Part shown: positions 30,101-42,100 of the stretch, piece after piece
Layout: each line of letters starts with the position of its first letter
How positions within the stretch are numbered: the stretch's first letter is position 1
DNA from: Eremophila alpestris peregrina
Taxonomy: Eukaryota; Chordata; Aves; Passeriformes; Alaudidae
Direction: 5' to 3'
Length of the DNA: 64,000 bases
Assembly: GCA_009792885.1 (NCBI GenBank)
Contig: WMCF01000015.1
Span: 14,159,667 to 14,223,666, forward strand
The notes under the pieces: generated by a model
What the model was told of the DNA's origin: nothing
Database searches by the model: none
The model's input: only the letters and a program-made list of their open reading frames with translations
Program-made: the position numbers and the translations under genes

Positions 30101-33100
30101 TATGTGAAACTTTTAATTTAAAAAGCCTACTGTATAACATGGAGGATTATCGAATCTTTTTATCAGTCTTTTTTTCAGCTTCTGATTAGCAAGAGTACTT
30201 GACTATTTAAATTACATTTATCCTGCCAATATCTTTCTGCTTGAATGAAAGTTGCACAGTTAGTGTAATTCTTATGTCAGGAATAAGCTGTAAGCTTTGT
30301 ATGTTTGGGAAACAAAAACTAGCATTTAGGAGTGCCAGTTTATTATGAGTTTAGTTGTTGATGCAAAGTTACTGCCCAGAGTGAATGTAACTGTGGCTCT
30401 TGGCAGAATGTTTCTGCTGAAAGCTAATAACTTAAAGTATAAGCAGTTACTTGAGATAAAGTAATTTTCACATTCTGTAAGCTGCAGTCCAGATGTGTGA
30501 GCAATATCTGTGAACAGCCTCATTTGTTACTCTTTCTCACGAGAAATGGATCTTGGAGTGCTACCCTCACTCTTCCCCAGAAAATTCTCTTTGTACTTGA
30601 TCAATGCTCAGAAATCCTCTTTGGTTCCCCAACATGCTGATCTCTGTATCCATGAGATAAAAAATCCAAAGAGTGAAGATCTTCAATTAGTCAACATCAA
30701 GGTTTACGTCGATTGTGTTGCAGGTGCATTGGTTGGTTCCATTGAAGCTCGACATTAGTGCACATGTGCCCTTTTTCTGAGTATCTAAAATCATGGAGAC
30801 TGTGAGGAAATACTGGATGAGAGAAAATGTCTGGCTGGAAGAAACATCAGAAACAACAGTCTCAAAAAAAGGTGTAAGACTGTCTACACAGGAAGGTAGG
30901 CTGTCTTCAGTGAAGATCTTTCTTTAACCTTTCTGGAAAGAAGGCATATTTCTTAATGTGGAAAGTTAAAGCAATATGAAGCAAGTTGCCACTGTTGCTT
31001 GATTTTTTTTTTCTTTAGTTAGATGTTCTCTGCAGATTACTGGTGGATTACATAAGGAAGTAAAAAACTTGAGTTCTTTTAGGAAACTCTGCATTTTAAG
31101 AAGAAATAGTTCTGTGAGATTAACCAAGGACAGCCCTTTGTTCATACTCCATCATTTCTAGTGTTAGCAAGTAGTGTCTCTGAGTTAAAATTCCAGGAGG
31201 GGTGATCTGGTATGTGGACTTACCCAGGATCTGGCTGGCAACTGGTGCATTCATAGTGAAAGATAGCATTTGTATTTTGCAGCTGGATCATAAGGAGGAG
31301 TAAGGAAATATTTTAAAATAAGTAGAGAAAGGAGCAGGCTTGGAAATGTCGTTGTAGGTACAGCAAGGATATGATGCTTCACTGTGAATGGGGAGTGTAA
31401 AACGTGCTGATGGCTGACAGTTCAGGTCTGTGAGGTAGCATGTAAGCCAGGAGCTGACAGGTGTAGCAGCTGATTTTTGAACTACTTTATCAAGAGAGCT
31501 TTTTTAGTTTGAGTGATCTATATTAGGATTAACTGCTCCAGATAACCCATTTGGAGACCCACAAGGAATGCTCTAGATATCTCTGCTCTTGTAGTTGCTC
31601 CTACTGATGTTTTGCTCATGTGAAATGGTTTTTCTTTAGTGCAGTCCCCAGACTTGTCCAAAAGCTTTCAGAAAACCAGTTTCTCATTAAATTAGTTGTG
31701 TGATGACCACACTGTCATCTTAGAGTATTGGCTTGCTCTGAATTTGTATTGGTATTGTACTACAGCTGCTATAAACTGTCCAATTGATTATGCTTATATA
31801 TAGCATTATTTTTAAGGGCACGTTGCTTCAGCAGAGCAAGCATACAGAATAGCTGTTACAAGCTCTTTGAATGACAAATGCAAACTAGACTCACTCAGAT
31901 AAGTGGAGGAAGTTTTTTCTCCTGGAGTTCAGTGTTTCAGATAGTTGGTGTGTTCATTTGTGCTATTGACACTAGGAAAAGTATCACTTGTTTTATTTCA
32001 AATCAGCTGTTAGCAGTGCTAGGAGCCACAGACACCAGTGGTTTTAAATGTGGTAGTGCAAAATTACTGCTTTGTTGTTAGCCAGTCCTTAGAAGCTGGT
32101 AGCTCTGTGGCAAAATTCCTGAGGGTAAATGCCTGCTTCACCACCACACATGGAGAAATGATGAAGTTGGTGACTAACCATGATACCATGTGCCTTCTAC
32201 TGCAGCTTACAGATTTTTGTCTTTCTCTGTGTAACCTGAGCATATGCACACATTTAAGAATGGTTTTCTCAGGAAAGCAGAAGGGATTATTGGTGGCTCA
32301 GTTGAATAAATTTAAAAATAGAGATGTACCTACATGTGAATAGCTGTTAGTTTTAAAGCAACTCTTTCATTGGGTGTTAGACAAAACAGTAAAGCTACAT
32401 CCTTGATATCTGTATATGTCAAAGATAAACAAGAAATTGTAAGGTGACTTATGTTAAGTAAAAGGCTGCTTGTCCTGTTTTCCTGATTTTATTTTTGTGG
32501 TGTGAAGGTTGTAGAAGATTTTTTGATTGTGACTTTTTTTATTGCATTCAGATCTTAGTCTGACGTGTAAGCAATGGAAGTTGTCTGTATGAGGCTGATT
32601 GGGCTTTCACAGTTGGAGTAATTGATGTGAATATTTTCTGTGGGCTTGTTCATACCACATTGGGTGAGGGAAATCTGTATCTGCGATATAAAAAGTTGTG
32701 GAGCAGGAACTTTTCAAGTGAGACAAAGGAAGCAGTTGCAAGAAAGTTAGTGTATAGCTGCTGTGCCTAAAAATGGAAATATTCAGTCATTTGCATACCC
32801 TACACCTTTTGCTTTTTACACTGACAAATCTGAATGCTAATATCTTATGTTTGAAAGCAGGTAGATAGGACATTTCTTAAATAATGGAGAAATGTTGCTT
32901 TAAAAAAAAAAATCTAAATCAACCAGTCTGAGCTTTGCTGCAGAGTTTTTTTTGGTTCTTCTCTAAACTGTCTGAGCTTATAGATATCTTAGATATTAAT
33001 TTACATAGAATTATAGTAAGTTATAGGAAATACAACTTTTTAGGTGGCTGCCCAGAAACACCTTCCTTTATGGATTACATTGGGAGAGTGTGAACTCAGA

Positions 33101-36100
33101 TCTTTTGTGCAGTGCAAGTGTGCCAGTTGGCTCATGTGTTTGGCATGTTTTGTTCTTTGTCTGGATAAAAAGGAGATCTCAGCTCATGCCAGTCACCTCT
33201 TGGCTATAGATGAAGATGCTTCTTGTCTTCATTAAGGCGTAGTAAAACACTTTAGAAAAGTGTAGCTGCCCCTTCTTCCTGCCTTCCCCCCCAGCAAGTA
33301 GTTAATTGAATTTAATGAGCTTTTTTTCTTTTTGAGTATATTGGCAGCTTCTTTATTTGAAACCTTCTTCCCTTTTCCATCCAGAAAGGTATGATCAAAA
33401 TGCCCTGGACTGAAATGCCATTAAGCATGTGAAGGGGCCATGCTGGATATCTAGAGATTATCAGAAGTGTGCCTCTGCTACCATTCTTAAGTATTTTTGC
33501 TGGCCTGAAAATTCACATCTAAGCATCAGCATTTGTAGGGATGGGAACTTCAGATTGCAGATTTGCCATATAGCAAACTGGGTCTGAATGTGGGATCCTC
33601 CATCACAGTGTTTCTAGAGACCCTTCTCAAGAAGGGAGTACAAGTTCCTTGCTGTAAGTCTGGCTCATCCATCACAAGCAATCAAGTAATCCTTTTCAGG
33701 GAGGCTGTGAAAGTGTCTTTGTGAGCAACAGGATACACTCCTGTTTGTGCTGTCATGTCAGAGCTTTTTGTAGTGTTACGATGTTTCTGGGGAAGGTTCT
33801 GTTTGGAATGATGTGGAGATCATAGAAGCAAAAGAAAAGCAAGGAGCCAGTTTATTATAGTGGGACTCTTCATTGTTTTGTGGGTTCAGCTTTCAGCTCT
33901 GTTGTGTTGGCTAGCTTTTTGTGTGTGAATGATTGCCACTGTCTCAGAAATGGACTGATATTGGAGACAGCTCAAGAAAGGCTTGGTTTGGTGTTAACTG
34001 TGTGCCACAGATGAGCTGCAAACCCTGTTCAAAATGTTGTCATCAAAGGCCTTATTCAGAACTCTGAGCCAGCAACTGCATTGTATTTTTTCAGTCTTAA
34101 TTTATTTGGTACTAAGCTCATAAATGTTATTCAGAGTGTATTGATGGCACTTCTCCATGATGTGATACTGATACTGCTTCATCCACCTTCTTATCACTCT
34201 CTTAGATAAAATCTTGTTCTAGCAAAGACTTCAGGTATTGACATAGTACTCTTGTGGGCTGTTTTATTGTTGCTTCTCCACTTCCCATGAGGCATTTGGA
34301 GTATTGCTTCAGGGCCTGCACTAGATGTTTCTTTATGTTGTGAAAGATATTCCTAATTTGGTCACAAGGACGGTCTGTTAATGTCAGCATGGTTTTCTGG
34401 CACATGGGCAACACTCAACTGCTGTTAAAAGGCTGTTTGTCATTCAGTGTCTAGGTATCCTATTTTTTCTAGATGATGACTGACTATTTTGAAGTTGCAC
34501 AACAGCAGCTTCCTTTGGGTACTATGTAGCAAAGCCATTTGCAAATTGTTTCTACATATCTCGGCCTGTCCATATGGAGATATCTAGATATAGGAGGGTT
34601 AGATATTCTGATAAGTACAGCTGTTTTTCAATTTCTTGAATAGACATAAGAGTGACAAATGTAATGGATTTCTGCTGGGCTGGAAAAATGGTGTTGCAAA
34701 CTCAACAATATCTCATATTCCTGAATGAACAATACCATTCTTGTGGAACCAGAAAGCTTTCCTTTCCAGCACCACTACTAGCAAAGCCAGTGAAGGGAGA
34801 TAATGTAAAAATTCAGTTATACTTTGAGATGTAAACCAAGGGATTGATTTATTCAGCTTTGAGATGTACTTTTCTGATATTAAAGTGGAGTTTCTCCATC
34901 TTTTGGAGTTGGTTTTTCAAATAAGTACTCATTTGATTCAGAGATGTTTGATTTGCTGATGATAAAACAAGTGCTGCTTTGGGACCAGTTTCTGTGACCA
35001 GCAGGGCCGGTGTTGTCAGCACCATGCATTATCTGCAAGAAATAAGTTTTCTTCAGGAAGGATGCTTCTGTGGAGAATTCCCTATTTAAGGAGAAATCTT
35101 GTTCAATCCCAAGTTTCAAGGACATATGACATAACCTTTCCTTGAAGGACAAGAGCACATGCTCTTTTTTCCCCTGTATGCATCATTTTGCCTTAAGTGA
35201 AAATGCAGTATGCAGAAAGACTGCCTTTGCAGGTTATTTCTGCAGTCCTTCTCCTGCTCCAGAGCTTCAAAACCACCTGAAAAATCCATTGTCCTGGTGG
35301 TGAAGACACCCATATTGACACTTTGAATCATAAGAAGCTGCCTGCCATCTGAGCCAGATTGTCAGATTCCAGATTAGAGAACATCTGTTTTAGGAATCAT
35401 TCTATTTATTTTCCAGCACAGAAGGCCTTCATCCTGTGGAGGATGAGCAAGTTCATGAAGGGAATCCCCTCCTCCCAGTTGTTTTTCCTCTCTTTTTCAG
35501 GCTTTTCTGCATTAGATGTCCTTTTGCTAGAACAGTAGACGTGCTTTATCAATATAAGATGATGTTCATGTGAAATTACTCCCTTGTTTTGAAGGAGGGA
35601 GAAAAATTTGGCAGCAAACATTGCCCTCTTCAGAAAGCTCTACAATTGTCTTTAAAATTGTCTGCATATTGAAATTCAGAAAGGTGCTCTATTAACACTG
35701 TCCCTGAAATGAAGGGCCTGCCCATAGAGAATATATCTGATTCTTGTGCCAAAATACAGTTAGTGTTTGAACTTTCAGGCTGCCAACTATTTGGAAGATA
35801 CCTGTTCAGTAATACCAAGGCAGTTTTGATTCCTGACTGTTTACAGGTCTTTTTCCTGCAACTGAAGGTTTTATGTACTTCAGGATTGGATGTCTCAAAT
35901 GAGTTCTGTTGTGTAGGTGGGGAATAAGAAGCCCTCCAGACTTTAACTCTGTTTTTTCCAATCTGATACTAGATGGCTTTTGAATGTGGGATGGTTCTTC
36001 TATATCATCCTTCTCTTATATTTTTGTTCAGGAGCTTTCTGAGACAGATGAACCCAAGTAGGTGGTATTCTTGTGAAATGTTTATTTTTCTAGTACCTAT

Positions 36101-39100
36101 CTACTCTAATTACTGCCAAATAAGTACCCAGAAGTTGCTTAAGAGAAGCATTGTTAGGTCACCTGTTGAAAACCTGTTGTCTAGTTATTCTCCTGTAGCC
36201 GTTTGTAGGAGGTTATGGGAAGGATTAGCCAAAATTTTCCCACATGGAAGAGTATCTAGCTCAAGGGTTTTTCAAACTTCCAGAATCCATTGAATTCTGT
36301 TTGAAGAACAAGGTACAATGTGAGACACTGATATTTCAGAAGCTTGTAGACTTCTCGCTGAGATGAGACTACTTGCTGAGACAGCAGCATCATCTTCTTA
36401 GACACACTGTTTGCTGTGTATGAGTAGTCACAGTGGACTGTGCTTGAAAGAGAACAAAGTGACTTATATTAACTGAACAATTGAAACTACTCTGGATGCA
36501 GTACAGAACTGTGAATAGCTAGTCTTTAGAAAGTTTCAGTTCTCTTAAAAACTCCCAGAACAGCCCACAACATGCAAATGTTTAGCTTTTGGTATGTGTG
36601 ATTATTAGGCATTCCATAAGGAGGAAACATTCAAAGTGGTTTTCTACATCATCAGTCTCCTACTGTGTTATTATAGCCAGAAGTGATCCATTTGATGCAT
36701 GATGATGGACCATATCAGTGTTTTAATGTCACTCACTGTTTTGTGTCCTTTTCTGATGAACACTGCTGCTGGTGTTCAAGGCTCAATAATGTACCCTTTG
36801 CCTAAATCAGTAGTGTAATTATGTATGAATTTTTCAACAGAGAAATCTTTTTATAAAAGCACATACTAGAACACACATATTAAAGTATTTTGGGGATTTA
36901 CCTGAAGATTTGCCTGTACTAATGCATAACCAGTTTTTCTAAGCTTAAGATCACTGTTGCATCTGTACCTATAGATCAGTAGCATATTTTCTTGTTTGGG
37001 CAGCCTTGTTGGGTGCACCTTGAAACTTTACATCTCAGTACCAGTATTCAAAGTTTCCCTTTTGGTCATTTGGCTTTGAAAACAGAGCAGATCATACTGA
37101 GTGTGTCCTCAGGAAATCAAAAGGCAGGGACTCAAACCTGTGCCAAATGTTAACACGTGGATTGCTTCCCAAACTGCCTTTATACGGTAGCTTTTGACTT
37201 GTGTTTGTGCTGGCAGTGCTGGTAACTTCTTCCTGAATTCTAATAGGAGCAACTGAAGACAAAAATACTGAAAAGGAGTGTTTGTAACTGATAAATTAAC
37301 AAATTGAAGTCTTTAAAAAACGACTACTGACACAGCTTAAGTCTAATGACTTTCTAGTACCTTACAATAATTCAGTTCCCTTTTTTACAATTGTTTCATT
37401 GAAAGAACTACAGTATTGGTGTTAGGAAGGTTGTCATTGAAACAGTTTGTTAAAATTTTAATAGGATATGGAATCAGTGTAGTTATTTAGGTTCCATAAA
37501 TAAACCAGAGAATTTAAGCCTTTTATTTGAAAAGTCTGCATCCTTGCTTTGTGGTAGTGGGCTGTTGAGTTGGTCTTCCATTATGTATTTCACCTCACAA
37601 AAAATATCTATTTGTTACAGATATTTCTTAACCTTTCTGTATTGCTGTTCTCCTTACTTTTATTCCTTTTGTCATTTCATTCAACTTACTTTCCATGTAG
37701 TAACGTGGAATATAGAAAAAAAATCAAACTAAAATTTAGGCTACTGTAGTTCTTGCCTATTGTTCTTCCCTTTGATAGGCCTCGTTTTGTCTAAAGAGAA
37801 ATTTATGTAGCAGGAGTCACTTGGTGTATGGCATAGCATGCAGCACAGATTTCCATTTCATGACTGGCCCATAGGTGCCACTGTGATAGCTACAAAAGAT
37901 GGTAGAAGATTTCTGGTCAGCACTTAGTGCTCAGAGAAAAAGGTATTTCAGACTTGGACTTTAAGTCAATTGGATTCTTGTTACTTAAAATTTAAAAAGA
38001 AATTAAGGTGTGTGTGCATTATATTTCTTCCAGTCTGTATTTTTCAACTATTCATTTTAAGGCATTTACTCAGTTAACTTACGAAATTGTCCTTTTCAAT
38101 GGAAATCAACTGCACAGGAATGGAAGAGCATTGCAACCTTTGTGGAGTCTGCTTGAAGTAGTATCAAGTGTGGAAGATGCTTTTTTAACTTTCAGGATTA
38201 CTGCAGTTGAGAAGAATATGTAATGGTTTGTGAGCATGTACAGTTTTAATCTTTAGGGTATAGGAGGAAAAATGAGCACGTGTTTGTGGAAATGAGGAAA
38301 GCTAAAGCCCATTTTGTCCTTCTTGGATTCTTTCTGCTCAGCTCATTGTTCTTCTGTAATGAATGAAAGGTGTAGATAGTGACCTATGAAAAGGCTTGAG
38401 TTCTGATGAAGAGGCTCTGAAACTGGTGACCCCAGCAATTAATTCAGTCCTTTTTGTAATGAAGGGAGAGATTTGTTGATGACCTCAGCTATACTTCTGT
38501 GATACATTAAGCTTTTTCAACTCAATAGCAAGAGAACTCACTTTCCCTAGAATAATCCTATTTGAAATTAGCTTTTCATCAGTATCTTGGTATTTCCAGA
38601 TACCTCAGCTCAATTTTTAGAAATTATAAAATTATGAAGAATGCTGTATCTTTTAGAAACACTAAAATATTATTGCCTTTAAGATGGCAGTGATAACTCT
38701 AGAATACAGACAATAGCAAATTCAAGAGACAGATTTTGCAACTAAATTTGTGCTTTGTATGAACACAGAAATTGTCACTCATATTTCCAGATCATTTGCT
38801 TCCTGAAGCAGCACACAAACCTGGAATTGTTTTCCTAAATTACTAGCAAGAGACTGAAGCATAAAAAGTAAGGGGAAAAGATACTGCCGTTTTCATTAGG
38901 TAGCAGTAATCCGGCTATCCATTTGCATTTTCTTAGCTGTTTCTTTCACTGAATACTTGTTTCCAAATTTATTGTTCATAGTAGCTTCCAGAATGACAAT
39001 TACAGTGTATTTTCTTTAGCTGCAAAAGCCAAAACCTCTGCAGGCTTCTGAATTTGGAAGAACTTGGCATCTTTTTTAATAGAATACATCTTAGTATTCT

Positions 39101-42100
39101 CCATCTCCTCAAGATTCAGAGCAATTTATTTCACTGTTAATGCCAGCTGATTGAAGACCCTCATACAGGGATGTCCCAGGTCTGTCCACTGCCAGGGCCC
39201 ATTGGAAGGAGAAATTGGGCATTGGTGCATGGAGGTGGAACAGGTACTTACAGCCAGGTCTTGCGTTTTTAAGTCCCTTCTGTGTTTTGAGTGTATATAT
39301 ATATATATACACAGATCATATTTTTACTGTAATGTTGTTCTTGTTACCTAAAGGGGTTCATTGGTTTCTTGCTGGATATGGCAGGCATGTTTCAAGTGAA
39401 GCTACAAAAACAGGTTGAGCACTTCATAAAATGTTTAGAAATTCTAAGTGTCATTTTTGAGCCATGGACCTGGAATTGGAATAGCTGTCATGAAATGCAC
39501 AGATCCTAACATTTGTACTTACTGTACTTACTGTAAATGTCAAATCTGTATAGTGTGAGTTAAAAACTGTGTGGATGAATTTTGAGTCTTAAACCTAGGA
39601 ATGAAAACAATATTGTTGACAAGGTCTTGACTTCAGTCAATGTATAGATTTTTGTCAAAAGATGGAACCTGCATTCTAGGCAACAATACCTCTCAAACAA
39701 AACAGAAATTATTAATAGTACAGATCAACCTGCTGAAGAAACACAGAACTCTGTTTTGTCATTGTTATGGGAAGTTCACGCATGGTCTTTTTCAAAACAT
39801 CCTTTGTTAAATTGGCTCAGTTTTAATGCTTAGAAAGGAATAGCATACATTAAGTTATATTTTGAAATTTTTATGGAAGATGCTAATCATAGGCACTTGA
39901 ATACCATCTGCTGTAAGCTGCCTGAAAACAACCTGTTTCCCTGCCACATCACTAGTTACAGTGGGTGATCAAAATACCTGTGAAAGGTGAAGTAAATTAT
40001 GTGAAGATACATCCAGTTCTTTCCCAAATTAAGTAGTGATTTTTGTATAGTTTCTCTAACTTGCTCAGGTATTCTTTTCAGTGTATTAAGTTTCTGTTAA
40101 AATGACAGTAAAGCAAAACTTAAGCACATACTATTTTTGTATGTAGGTTTCTACAATCCAGGAACTTGTTACTGGTTATGAAGCCTCTTTGAAAACTTGT
40201 GACCTTTTTAGTACTTGTGGTAAGTTTCTATGGTCTTAATTTAATTACCCTGTAGCTACAAATTCTGTTTATGGAAGTTATCAAGAACTGTTGAAGTGCT
40301 GATACTTTTTTGCAAAAAAAAAAAAAAGTTAATGGTGAAAAAATTCATTACAAAAAATATTTACTGAATTTGCCAAGCTTTGTTTTTGTGTTCATTTTTC
40401 AAATGCAGTCTTCAGCTCTACTGGTTATTGTAACCTTTCCCATTCTGTTGCAGAAAATGGAGAGAAAGAGCCCCCAACAACACTGCTTTGGGTTCGGTAT
40501 TTCCTGGCACAGCACTTTGACAAACTTGGCCAGTGTTCTTTGGCCTTGGATTACATTAATGCTGCAATTGCAAGCACTCCAACATTAATAGAGCTATTCT
40601 ATTTAAAAGCAAAAATTTACAAGGTAAAAGGGGAATTTGGACATGTGGAGTACCTAGTGTATAAAAGAAAAAACAACCCATCAAACTAGTGTGAATGTGT
40701 GGGTAATATTTCAGTTAGCAGTGGTTATGGGCATCATCAGTTTCCACGTGGGTTTCTTTTTGGGCACAGTTTTGTCAGGAGGAAAACGAAAACCCTTTTG
40801 TTGGGTTTTGCAAAGCCAGTCCCAATTTACAGCAAATTGTAATTCTGAAAAAATCTGGGAGTGGGGGGAGTGAGAATAACACTGGCTTTTGGTTCTGATA
40901 GAGAAATACCAGTAACAAATACAGATTTCAGGATTTGGTTAATAGCAGGCCTCTACTGCAAGTTAACTGTTTAATTTCTCCTAACAGCATGTAGGTAACA
41001 TCAAGGAAGCTGCCAAATGGATGGATGAAGCACAGTCTTTGGATACTGCAGACAGATTTATCAATTCTAAATGTGCTAAATATATGCTGCGAGCAAATAT
41101 GGTGAAGGATGCAGAGGAGATGTGCTCTAAATTCACAAGGGCAAGTATATTGCTTTAATTAAGAGGTACTTTACTTGCCTCTGGTGTTTTTTCACTCATA
41201 ACTTTTGATCAAATATCCTTTATAAATATCTATTTTTATTATGATGCTCCTACGCCTGGTAGTAATAACTTACAGAATCAATCACTTATTTAGACAAACA
41301 AATTCTAAGAAATGTGTAATTGCTCATACTGCATGATAAAGCAGTGAATGTATTGGTGGATTTTTAGACTGGTTGATGCCACTTACCTGATGGGGGAAAA
41401 AACAGCTAAAATTGTTTGCTGAACTCAAGGAATTTTTTTCAATAATGTTTTCTGCCCCCAAATTGTAGAAGTAGGACTGTGTGTACAAGCATGAGTTAAT
41501 CTTAAGAACTTGTTGAGACATTAGTCTTCAGATAATTGGGGTTTTTTAATAATTTCAATCTTACTTTCTACCTGAGGGAACATTGAATATCACAAGTGTT
41601 ATTCTTAATCACAGGGTGTTCATTTCCTGTTGTATTCCAAGTAAGTGGAAGGATTGTTTGCTCCTAATGGCCTGAAACCAGCCCCAGTTGAAAGATGCAG
41701 CTGGTAAATTACAACAGCAAAACCTGATGATGGCATTTATTTCAGGAAGGGACTTCTGCTATGGAGAACCTGAACGAGATGCAGTGCATGTGGTTCCAGA
41801 CCGAGTGTGCCGCCGCTTATCAAAGGCTAGGGAAGTACGGTGATGCCTTGAAAAAATGTCATGAAGTAGAAAGGGTGAGTAGGTGCAAACACCGCCCATT
41901 GCTTCCCCAGTATTTCTCATACACAAAGGAAGATACTTGCTGATGTAATCAGCACAGTTTTGTATGCTAGAAGCATATAAAACTTGTAGTATAATGGCTT
42001 TTAGCAGCAGCTTAATACATGATGATTTATTGTAACAGGAGATGTCTTCTCTAGCTATTATGTGAAAGACTATTATTGAAGTGAAAAGGTTTTAGTATAA

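Larger units (their letters stand above)
20801..40146 (+). other. NAA16: NAA16 intron 9 (19.3 kb)
   Basis: GT-AG, over three times longer than any other complete intron here. From left to right: unique-looking sequence to 21,645; an LTR at 21,646-22,190; unannotated sequence 22.2-26.6 kb; a CR1 copy at 26,590-27,415; unannotated sequence 27.4-33.3 kb with A17 at 29,112; a possible decayed antisense coding segment at 33.3-37.4 kb; and unannotated sequence with a (TA)8 tract near 39,294. No alternative NAA16 exon is recognised inside it. Confidence 0.85.

Noticed and set aside
41141..41146. Alternative GT donor 4 bases downstream in exon 12
   Set aside because: Using the GT at 41,145 would add four bases and break the frame into exon 13; the GC donor keeps the family sequence exact.
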